Source: Vermamoeba vermiformis
Lineage: Eukaryota; Tubulinea; Echinamoebida
Length of the DNA stretch: 64,000 nucleotides
Assembly (NCBI GenBank): GCA_045837725.1
Contig: JBEWZL010000216.1
Location: 1 to 64,000 of the forward strand
Direction of reading: 5' to 3'
Shown: piece after piece, positions 10,776 through 19,851 of the stretch
Layout: each line of letters starts with the position of its first letter
Position numbering within the stretch: the first letter of the stretch is position 1
The notes under the pieces: model-generated
Told to the model about the DNA's origin: nothing
Seen by the model: the letters and a program-made list of their open reading frames with translations, nothing else
The model's database searches: none
Program-made: the position numbers and the translations under genes

Positions 10776-13700
10776 TCAGTCTTTGTTTAATGGTATCAAA
10801 CTGAATTTTGGAAGCTGCAAAATATCCAACTCCATTTCTCCTGAAGTTTTCCGTAATTTATATGGCTCACTCCACTCTCCATCACAATTTGATTTAATTC
10901 TTACACAGCCTTTATGGTCTTTTGAGAACCAAAAGTGGTACTGTTCTGAAATGGCAAAATCAGGTTTTTTGTAATGCTTCTTCAAATGTGGCTTAAAGTT
11001 TACACAAGTTTCAGCTGTGAGATCTTTTACAAGTTGTTGATGCTTAAATGCTGCACTAATGTTGTTAACTAGATCACTGATATTCCACGCATCTAACCCA
11101 ATAATGTGCTTGCCAATCATTCCAAACCAACGGTCAGGTCCAAATTTGGTATGTCCGGCAACCATAAAACTGAAATAAATGTTGTCCGCCCAGCCAAGTT
11201 CAATAGCTAAGCACAGAAATTGTAGTACATATTGGTTCTTATTTTGACCAGAACAGTTATCTGCTGCAAAGTAAAGATCTCTGTCAACCTTTCTGTCAGG
11301 GTCTGTCAAACCACTTTGTTCTAAATGGTGATATAACATAGCAATTACATGTGATGATCCTTTCTTGGTTGGGTTAACTTCTGCATCAACAAAATTCTCA
11401 GGGTACACATAGCCTGCAAATGAGTTTGCAGTTTCATCCACCACACCAAAGAGATAAACATTCATTCTTGACATGTAGTAGACAGCTCTAGGAGAACAGT
11501 GATATCCCCAGTATGGCAGAACAAGAGTTGTTTTGAAGTCAAAGCAAATGAGACGTATTTTGCCTGCTTTCGCCAACTCTCTTAGACATTCATGGGCTTT
11601 TCTTTCTGCCTGTGCATGAGCAATATGCCGTAGCCAGCTTGCTTCTTCTTCTTCCCATTGTTGTTTAAGCTTTTTAAAAGATTCAGATTGCTGTTGCTTT
11701 GCAGAATATGTTTTTTTGGTCTTATTCCATGCAGTGCTGGCATCAATATAGCTCTGGCAGGAGTCACACCAATTTTTGCTGAAAGCAGATGTTGCAACCT
11801 TATTCTTCCAATGCTTGTTGAAATATTTGTACCAAACAGAATAGTGAAGGGCACAAGGGCAAAATTTGGAGTGTAACTCATCAGATTTTGCAATGTCCTT
11901 GTAGAAGCCAGTTTTTAAAAAGACATTTTGGTAAGTCTGCTCTTTTTTCTTTGCAACAACATAATGTATCTTTGGCTTTTTAGCTTCGTTGTTGTGCTCC
12001 ACGGGAAGCTCTGCAGCTTTACACTTTCCTGCGTAGATGGCAACTCCATCATCTGATTTCAAACGATTGCTTTTATATCTGTAGAGATTGAGTTAGAATT
12101 GTTGCTTTCTCCTGATATGACATACATTACACAGCTCCTGATATGTTCCCAAACATAGTGTAGGTAAAGTTGATGAAATGAACCAATCTCTGGAGGACAC
12201 ACATGGGTTCTCTCATTCAACCCTCTTGAAGCAAAAGGATTTGGAAGCAGCACTGATTCAAGATGCTTGTTGAGTTCTTGTTCTTGTTGAGGGGTTACTT
12301 TCTTGACTGATTTTGCCCACTTCTCTGTCTTTTGTGGAGAAGAGTAAATTCTTTTAAACACAGAATTAAGTCGTTCACTGTGCACTCCATATAGTGCCTG
12401 CCAGCTTCTAGTGCACATGGATCTTTCTGCAGCTACTGTAAACTGACCATTTTCATCCACTTGAGCTAACGAGCGGTACATTGTATGTTCAACAAAATTA
12501 TCTCTATCATCTATTGTCATGGAAATCCAACGTTGCAGGTGTTTGGAGTAATTATGCATTAGAAGAAGAGTGCAAGGGCATTCTCTTTGACAGCATTTCA
12601 GGGTGAAACAGACCAAAGCCATTCCAAGATCAGTTCGTGCATGTCCAGTAGCAATGCAAAAATCCCAGTTGAGCAACACTAATAAATATTCTTTCTTTAG
12701 ATTGGGTAGCTTTTCTACAGAGCATAATGGCCAGTCATCAATATTTGAAAGGATCCAATTCACGTGCGATTGATAATCCCGATGATTGCCGCTATCATTG
12801 GCAATATGACTCAACACTGCCCATGCTATCAAATCATGCCAAGGGTATGCTTGGAGTTGAGTTGCCAAGTCATTGTAGTTTGTGCACAGTTTGTGGTAAA
12901 CAGCAGCTTTTGGATTTCGCTTTTCAGGTGTGCAAACTTTAACTTTAAGTAGAAGTGGAACTTCTGTTGGCATTTTGGAGTCATTTAGCTCATCACGAAA
13001 CATGGCTCTAAAGTTAAATTGCCCTTCATTCTTCAAACAGAGAAGTGCGCCGGAGTAGTACTTTCGCAAGTAATTGATATCACTTTGATTCCATGCCCAT
13101 TGTGATTTGTTGAGCGAAATGCAAGCAATTCCATGAATTAAATATACTCCACAATCATCTCCATTAAGTTGTTTTGGGTATGATGGGCTGTTAGTCATCT
13201 TCCATCTCAAGAATTTCTCAGACTTTCTTGGATGATTCACGGTTGTAAAGTACTTCTCCAAAAAGCATGCTGCAAGTGTGCAGTAGATGGAGTACTTGTA
13301 TCCTGACATGCCATCATAGTGCACTAAGGTGCGACTGCTGAAATTTGCTTCTATCATTGTCCAGTGATCATCATTATAGTGCACTGGCAAAATTATTCTT
13401 GTTCTTTGAGTCATTTTATGCCAATTTAGCCAGTCTGTTGTAATGTTTGGCATATTGCTGCTATCAATGTAGTCTAGCAAAAATATTTAGTGAACATGAT
13501 CAACAAAGTGTAATCTACATACTGCTTTCATTTCCTTCAAAGGACCGAAATTTTACTCTATATAAACTTTCTGTCTTGTATATCCAATCAAGCATTACAG
13601 TGCAGTCAATAAAGTACACTGATTCCTCAGTCACATCATTAAACAGTGATATAAAGGCATTGATAACAGTAGAATCAACCCAAGCACGAGGTTTGCAGAG

Positions 13701-14757
13701 AGATTTCAGAGCTCCCAGAGACATGTTGGCACTTTCAGGGACATCTGATTGTAATGTGAAGAAATGAGCAAGCTTTCGATTGGGTTGGTTGCGTTTTGTA
13801 GGCAGATCAAAATCAGTTTGCCAGGTAGAATGCTCTTCGTTTTTGCTTTCACAGCTGCAAAGAGCTGATTTTGTTTTCAAGAATCGGCACTGCTCTAGGT
13901 AGAAACAATTAGCTGCAATTTTTTACAATGCTACAGTCAGGAAAAATCCTAATTACCTTGATGTGGCTCAGAGTCTATCTCAATATCAATTAAAGTTGGC
14001 AAGTTCTTAATTTCAGCATCAAATAGCTGTGAAAGCACCAGCTCTTCATCAGTACAAGAAGATACATTGCTATAGGCATGCTGCAACCTCTTTAGAACTT
14101 GTAAATCTGGCCATCCTTGAATAGAAAAGTTGTTGTTTGTCCAGAAGGTGTGTTGAGATGCTAAATATGAAGCCATTCTTGCTTTGCTTTGAACTACCAG
14201 AGATGCCAAGTCCAGTGCATCTGACAAAGGAACAAGTGAGCGGTACTTTTCCCATAGTGCTTTGTCATCCTGCTTCATATCTTTCTTTACATATTTTGAC
14301 AATGCATTTGATGATCTGCGATGCTTGAACCAATTTTGAACTCTCTTCTCTGACCAAGTGCTGCCTAAAATTGTTGACAGTAGCTGATAGTCAACGGAAG
14401 TAGGCAATTTTTTTTGGATGAACACATTCTCAAGCAAGTACCATTCTTCAGGCTTGATATAGGAGTCCTTATTTGAAGTTCTAGTAGCCTAACAAACCAG
14501 TCATTATTTACAAGGAATTGTGCATTTACCTTGCCACTAATCTCCTTAAAAGATTGACCATGCTTCAAAAAGTCGGCATAGTCTGCTCTTGGATCAAAGT
14601 CCTGCACTTTGGGCACATCAATGGCAGTTTCTTGTTCGTGCAATTCTAATAACACAACAAGAATAAGCCAATGTAATACATAACAGTCATCATAATTACC
14701 ATTGAATTGTTTGCAAAGACTCACTAATTTCTCCAGTGAAGAAGACTCATTTATTAT
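10776..14757 (-). CDS. Homeodomain-Ulp1 protease-DUF7869-like protein (putative transposase)
   Basis: Exons join in frame across short introns. The N-terminal part contains a homeodomain-like helix-turn-helix with recognition helix KRVQNWFKHRR (about 14,290-14,420). Next comes a C48/Ulp1 cysteine protease: HYNDDHWTMI supplies the His, VHYDGM the Asp, and QLNGDDCGVYL the oxyanion Gln and catalytic Cys. A 47-bp GTATGT..CTACAG intron (12,079-12,125) then leads in frame into a long segment with clustered Cys (FCPCALHY, NWCDSCQ), an FDFKTTLVLPYWG strand, ADNCSGQNKN and GHTKFGPDRWFG. The last two resemble DUF7869, which I take to be an RNase-H-like, transposase-related fold. No in-frame ATG precedes the homeodomain in the first exon seen, so at least one upstream exon is missing or the gene is spliced from its neighbour at 14,799. 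Function as a transposase is inference. Confidence 0.65.
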
Positions 14758-14798
14758 CTGCAGAGAAACTGAATAAGTAACTACATACTATAAAATAT

Positions 14799-16706
14799 TT
14801 AATTATTCTTATTTCTTCTTTTTCTTTGTTTGATTGCTTGAGCTGCAAGTGAAGCTTTTCTCTGCTCTGTGGCCTGTCGTTTTGCTTCCCGCTCACTAGG
14901 AGTAGGACCTGCTGCACGTTTTGTGCCAGGCTTTTGGATGTTGGTTGTGCTTGCCACAGATTGCGGATTGACAATGGGCTTTGGATTTGCTTGCAATTGC
15001 TGTCCCTGGGCTGAGAATTTAAGAACATGCAACTGCTTTTTAAGTTCTTGAACTTGGCATGCTAACTCTGGCAGTTCTTTCAAGGCTTCATTAAGAACTT
15101 TGTGCATCTGTTGCTGAATCTCCACTTTTTTGCGCAATTCCCTTGATGATTTAGCGTAGCTCGAAAGAGTAGCTGAGAACTTCTTCATTTTCTACATGTA
15201 AACATTAGTAACTTTGTGAGTGTCAAAAGCATTGACGTACTTCTTCAAAAATAACAGTGTCAACTTTTGCTTGGCCTCGGATTTGCTCACGAACTTCATC
15301 TACTATCTTCTGTGCATAATCCAATGCTAATGAGTGATCAGGACTAGCTGGCTTGGTCACATGATGGCTATCAGAGATGACCGGTGATCCTGGTTCAAAT
15401 TCCAAACTTGGACTTTTTGAGCTGTCCTCCAAACCTACGTTATTGACGGGTTCATCCCATTCTCCACCCGCACCATGATTGTCAGCTGAGGATGGATTTT
15501 GGTGCTGAACATCAATATTATCATCAACCACATCAGTGTGTGCGAATCCATCATGGCTGCCATATTGGTTGATAACAGGCAACTCTTTAACAACTGTTTG
15601 ATTTGCAAGTTGTTCATTGTAAGACTGGCCTCCAACAGCATTGCATATGTATTTAATGCTTAAGCTGAATCTTTGTACTGTAGGAGGAACGTTCAACTTG
15701 ACAGCTTGTTTGTACTTTTCAATAGCGCGAGATGTCGCACGGCCTCTAATCTCAGGAATGATTGTAGATATGACAAAGCGTTCATCAAATGACTGGTTTC
15801 TGCGCAAAGAAGCCCACCAGAAATATGTCATCACGTTCGCTGTTTCCAGAGCCAGTCTTTCCTTTTCGCCATGGTGTAATGCACAACCAACATCCAAAGA
15901 TATTCGCTTAACGACAGGCCTTCAATTCAATAAGTTTACAAGTAACACACAATTACAACTTACAACACTCTGTGATAAAGCTTCTGTGTTTTGCTCTCAA
16001 GCTTCTTTCTTGCTCGCGCATTTACCTCGTCACGGTCCTTTCTCTACAAATTTTATGTTAATACAACAATACAATGCGTCTCTAGTAACAATTTGAAGCA
16101 CCATTACAGTGCAAAATGATGCCATTACAGAGCGCATCAGCACCATTGCAGTGCACATAGGCACCATTACAGTGTGTGTAAGCACCATTGCAGTGCGTCT
16201 CGGCACCATTACAGTGCGAGTAGGCACCATTGCAGTGCAAGTCAGCACCATTGCAGTGCATGTTGGCACCATTACAGTGCGTGTCGGCACCATTGCAGTG
16301 CGTGTCGGCACCATTACAGTGCGTGTCGGCACCATTGCAGTGCAAGTCAGCACCATTGCAGTGCATGTTGGCACCATTACAGTGCGTGTCGGCACCATTA
16401 CAGTGCATGTTGGCACCATTGCAGTGCATGTCGGCACCATTACAGTGCGTGTCGGCACCATTGCAGTGCATGTCGGCACCATTGCAGTGCATGTCAGCAC
16501 CATTACAGTGCATGTTGGCACCATTACAGTGCGTGTAAGCACCATTGCAGTGCAAGAGATCAAGTAAATGCATATTTATTTAAGAATAATAATCACCTTA
16601 GCATTGTTGCGAGCCTCCTCTATCAAAATTATTAGGCACTCATATAATAAACTGACAATAACTTACTTTGCCACTGTTTACCACTCTTAGAATTGTTTCT
16701 GTCCAT
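14799..16706 (-). CDS. Coiled-coil, basic protein beside the putative transposase
   Basis: The start is chosen at 16,706 because ATG GAC AGA AAC AAT begins a frame that continues through four splice junctions: a small exon at 16,597-16,619, an exon at 15,964-16,043, a long exon from 15,919, and a last exon from about 15,191 to the stop. The long exon has a region with WWASLRRNQSFDERFV and an acidic, Ser/Pro-rich middle. The last exon is a predicted coiled coil (about 15,190-15,000) followed by a Lys/Arg-rich tail resembling a nuclear signal. I do not recognise a family. The 553-bp second intron (16,044-16,596) contains the 21-bp minisatellite. The stop lies only 42 bp from the first visible exon of the homeodomain gene, so both could belong to one transcript. 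A nuclear DNA-binding accessory role is a guess. Confidence 0.6.
16097..16557. repeat. 21-bp minisatellite inside an intron, about 22 copies
   Basis: The unit GCACCATTACAGTGCGTGTCG, with variants ATT[A/G]CAGTGC, repeats almost without indels. Because 21 is divisible by three, several frames stay open on both strands, giving CNGADTH-type or ITVRVGT-type heptapeptides; these are artefacts. A higher-order unit is visible: the pair carrying GCAAGTCAG then GCATGTTGG recurs 105 bp apart (five units). The array lies wholly within the 16,044-16,596 intron of the coiled-coil gene. Confidence 0.9.
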
Positions 16707-16717
16707 ACCCTGTACAG

Positions 16718-16954
16718 TGGTATTGATTAGCAACGGAGGAAAAATCGATTGTTAACCAACACTTTGCGGCGTCTCGATCTCGGAGTCCTTGACAGCCATT
16801 GCACTCCCGTTTGGAGAGCAGTTAGTTCCCGCCTAGTACTTGTCATATACCAAACAGGAGTGCAGTGGCTTGCAAGGATTCCGAGATCGAGATGCCGCAA
16901 GTTGCCCGGGCGCATACCCGGCGCACGCGAAATTGCTTGTTATTGGTATTGATT
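16718..16954. mobile_element. Foldback (hairpin) element flanked by 11-bp direct repeats
   Basis: Arms of about 51 bp at 16,764-16,814 and 16,850-16,900 are inverted copies with roughly five mismatches (TTGCGGC.TCTCGATCTCGG and its complement), separated by a 35-bp loop. The direct repeat TGGTATTGATT occurs at 16,718-16,728 and 16,944-16,954, bracketing the hairpin, as expected of a target-site duplication. Just inside it AGCAA on the left faces TTGCT on the right. This fits a small non-autonomous foldback or MITE-like element. Arm differences show that it is not brand new. Confidence 0.6.
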
Positions 16955-17482
16955 TATCTTTAAGCTATTACTTAAATAATTGATAAAATGATGTATTCAT
17001 ACTATTAACATACCTGCGGAGCAATGAAAACCTTTGAATTTGAAAAATTTGTCCTCTCGAATTTGGGATGTGAGATCTGAATAATTTTTAAATTAAATCA
17101 AATAATTATAATAATGTAATTTATATATTACTTATATTATTATTAAGGGGTCGCCTATATAATTACCCCTAATTATATTTATTTGGTTAAATGCATCCCC
17201 ACATCCAAGTGGAGTTGCCGGCAGTTCACTTACCAAATCGAAATGACTCTCCAACCAATAAAAAATAGTGTTTTATAATAAAAACGCCCCTATTGTGGTA
17301 TATATCACGTGCGTTCAAACAAAACAAGCAAAAATTAATGTTCGCAACAGATCTTGGTTCGAACACACCAAAAACCCTTTATTTTTACAAACAATACCTA
17401 TAACTAATATGAACGTGGGTTTATAAGGCTCCGCTGACCTTGGAGCGTAAAAAGTATTAATAGTCGCTCTAATTAAATCGTA
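16955..17482. other. AT-rich intergenic stretch
   Basis: I see no gene here. The sequence is AT-rich, with a short inverted pair AGGGGT..ACCCCT near 17,146-17,171 that could form a small hairpin. It separates the foldback element from the 3' end of the secreted-protein gene. Confidence 0.4.
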
Positions 17483-18270
17483 TCACGTACGCGACACTTG
17501 TACCACTTCGAACGCATTGGCTTTCGTATTTGAAAGGTCGGTACTAGTAGAAAGGTAAGAGTAGGGGCCTGGTTGAGCGGCATTAAGGCGCGAGCCGATA
17601 TAGCTTCCGTTCTAAGAAATACAAAATCAGGTTTGCGTTCAGTAAGTGACTAGAACGTACCGCTGAACGATAAAATGTGATGGTGTCGGTATCGGTTTTA
17701 ATGGCGTAAATTGGGATAAAGTTATCGAATGGTCCGCTGCCAAGTTGTGTTTGTTCTTGATCAGCTACGTAGGTGAAGAACTGCACGCCTTGTTTATTAG
17801 GCTTATTTAATAGTTAGAATATTTAATAAAATATATATATATCATTTTGCGTACTGTATCGCAAACGCCGGCCACGGCACACGAATCGAGACCTTGCATT
17901 ACCGTCGCTGAGCAGTATTCAGATCCAGTCGGAATTAAATTATTAGGAAGTGAAATATTATTAACCGACGATGAAGCAATATCGCCACTATAATCCACGC
18001 CTATTGAATACAAGGCGAATTCCGTAGTGCCTGAACGAGAATCCACTAAGCATCCGCTTAAAGAGCCTTTCGTGCCATCACCATGGAAAAAAAAAGATCT
18101 ATACACGGCTGTATCGGTATTTGGCAACGAATAAGAAGTTAAATACTGGAACGCTAGAATAATGAATTAGTATTTTTGTGATTAAAATAAATTGGTGTCT
18201 TACTGTTGGCGCCAAGAACTAGTGGGGTTAGTAAGATAATGCAACAATATGCGGAAATTATTTTTCGCAT
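17483..18270 (-). CDS. Small secreted protein resembling the receptor-kinase ectodomain
   Basis: Start ATG at 18,268-18,270 opens a signal peptide, MRKIISAYCCIILLTPLVLG. Four exons join in frame (donor at 18,203; introns near 17,855-17,800 and 17,660-17,610) and end FEVVQVSRT before TGA. The mature protein of roughly 190 residues has no membrane segment. Its order of features parallels the N-terminal ectodomain of the receptor at 5,644-8,310: a GCLVDS segment matching GCMLDS, paired later cysteines, then TITFYRS matching EISFYYDS. It may be a soluble relative of the receptors or a truncated receptor gene. It lies on the same strand beyond the mobile block from the 5'-truncated receptor, but its last exon runs through the position of the receptor exon junction and stops, so it is not simply the missing half. 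Confidence 0.65.
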
Positions 18271-18548
18271 AATTAATTGCTGTTATGCTCGCTGCATTAA
18301 AAAGAATACCAAATAAAGATCAACAATGCAAAAAAGGAAAGTTATCTCCCCCGAGATTGTAACATTATGGAAGGCAGTGAGAAGAACGCGTTGTAGTCTC
18401 GAACGAATGGTGCGAAATCTTCTAGCACGATTTTGAGAAGGAACATTAAATTTTTCGCATCCCGAGTTTTTGGTCCCGTGAAATCTTTTTGGTGACAGTT
18501 TGTTGCCACCAAATTCCACAGGAGAACAACACAATCCTGTATATTGAT

Positions 18549-18957
18549 ATGAACTCTCAAGATCAACCCCAATACCTTCCTGGTCAAACACCTGTTTACC
18601 AACAAGTCACCCCGAACTACGCCGTAGCTCCCGTGGGTGCTTACGTGCAACCTCCAGACTGTGGATACCAGCAACAACCACAGCAACAGCCATTAGTTCA
18701 ACAAACAGTAATTCACGTTAGTGGTTCGTGCCCAACTTGCGGCCGTGGAAACCTTGAAGGTAAATCTGATCAACCGTCTGTGACAAAGAATTACCTACTA
18801 GTTTACCACATTAGTCTAATTTTGTTTCCATATTATAGACGAGTTCACTTGCTGTGGCGTCGCTTGGGCAATTATTTGCTTCCCGATCGGTCTTCTGTGT
18901 TGCTTCTTAATGCGCAAAAAGAAATGCTACACTTGCGGTTATGAGATTGATGCATAA
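18549..18957 (+). CDS. BRI3: Brain protein I3 (BRI3)-like membrane protein
   Basis: Two exons joined across one intron (donor after ..GRGNLE, GTAAAT) give about 110 residues. The N-terminal half is rich in Pro, Gln and Tyr. The C-terminal half holds SCPTCGRGNLE, then a hydrophobic cysteine-rich segment CCGVAAWAIICFPIGLLCCF, and ends RKKKCYTCGYEIDA. A CPxCxxG pair, a membrane-embedded hydrophobic stretch and a closing CxxCG match the BRI3 family, small lysosome-associated proteins. The paired CxxC motifs also resemble LITAF-type zinc folds. Family assignment is from remembered motif layout, not a search. It is transcribed away from the secreted-protein gene, 278 bp apart, so the two may share a promoter region. 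Confidence 0.8.
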
Positions 18958-19135
18958 ATATTGAATTTAATGGTATTCTTTGTTGGAATCTTCTGAAATC
19001 ATTTTGTGAGCCGATCAGGTAAACTTTCATACGTTTATGGACAACATAACAGGTACACAGGTAGTTAAACAGAACATACTAATTTATATTGAAGATTTTA
19101 GATCGATATTTAGACGTTTGAAGTTATAGTTATTT

Positions 19136-19619
19136 TTAGACGTTAAACAATTCCTTCCACAAGTACCACTTTCCGTCAGCTTGCTTCTTCCACACGATCA
19201 TGTAGTTACCACCAGCAAGGTTAGTTTTCCACGAACTCTCCTCGATCGCTACGTCGTCAGAAACTGGAGTTACTTTACCAGTTGTCAGTTTCAGGTCGCG
19301 AAATCCAGCCTCAACATAAGCCTCTAAACAGTTTTCTCTTTGTTAATAGCACGTACTATGCCGCATTAAGTTTACACGATTAAGTAGATTATAAAATTGA
19401 AACAAATTCAAAAAACTTCGCAAAATTCGAAAATGAAATATTACTTGTCCAGAACGCGGCAATTGCTTCGTGTCCATGGAATGCTTGACCTTGTGCATTT
19501 GGAGGATAAAGAGATCCGTCTGTTGTATAGAGCTTGGCAAGGCTAGGCATGTCATTAGCGTTGAAGAACCCCTCGAAGACGCGGTTGTTTTGATCGATGA
19601 TGCTTTTTAAGTCGGTCAT
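19136..19619 (-). CDS. NTF2-like / SnoaL-type (DUF4440-like) protein
   Basis: The frame starts MTDLKSIIDQNNRVFEGFFN and continues DMPSLAKLYTTDGSLYPPN..FHGHEAIAAFW. After one intron (donor following TTCTGGACAA, acceptor before GCTTATGTTGAG) it resumes KAYVEAGFRDLKLTTGKVTP and ends DGKWYLWKELFNV. The pattern of an N-terminal helix, a 'YT.DG..yPPN' turn, a GH-AIAAFW helix and a closing WY..W strand is typical of the NTF2/SnoaL fold. Such proteins of about 125-130 residues form cone-shaped dimers that bind or isomerise small molecules. No active site can be assigned, so the substrate is unknown. It is a single-domain protein without signal or membrane segments. Confidence 0.75.
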
Positions 19620-19851
19620 AATTGATAAACTGAATGACGTCTGTTGCAAGAAGAATGAAATGAAACAAATGCATAATCCTGACCTTAAGGTCGAGAAAAT
19701 CACACAGGACCGAATTTCGGGAATCTCCCAGTCCCGAAAATTTACGAGATCGTAGTTGAAACGATATTTTGGCATATTTTATAGGAAAGAAGCTCAGACC
19801 GAGCCCTAATTGTAATTCGCGCAGACTTTTAACTCTGATCCACTTAACCTT

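Larger units (their letters stand above)
10383..16706 (-). mobile_element. Candidate large DNA transposon (homeodomain/Ulp1/DUF7869-like/chromodomain)
   Basis: Three reading units on one strand fill this interval: a coiled-coil gene, a homeodomain-Ulp1-DUF7869-like gene and a chromodomain frame. The left two thirds are CpG-poor: three CpG in 10,381-10,980 against twenty in 9,481-9,840 of the flanking receptor gene. The block abuts a receptor gene missing its 5' half. DNA-binding, SUMO-type protease and chromatin-reader modules alongside a putative RNase-H-fold protein are the kind of combination seen in large eukaryotic DNA transposons, such as those of the KDZ group that carry Ulp1 domains. 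I could not find convincing terminal inverted repeats or a target duplication, so the ends given are only those of the coding region. A domesticated gene pair is the main alternative. Confidence 0.5.

Noticed and set aside
16030-16635. Long open frames on both strands over 16.0-16.6 kb
   Set aside because: They are produced by the 21-bp minisatellite, whose period is a multiple of three. The real gene splices the array out as an intron.
10383-16706. Polinton or chromodomain LTR element
   Set aside because: A Ulp1 domain and a chromodomain are present, but I see no DNA polymerase B, retroviral-type integrase, reverse transcriptase or capsid gene, and no long terminal repeats.
17483-18270. Missing 5' half of the truncated receptor, split by the mobile block
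   Set aside because: The last exon runs past the position of the receptor exon junction and ends in a stop, so it is a relative rather than the direct missing half.
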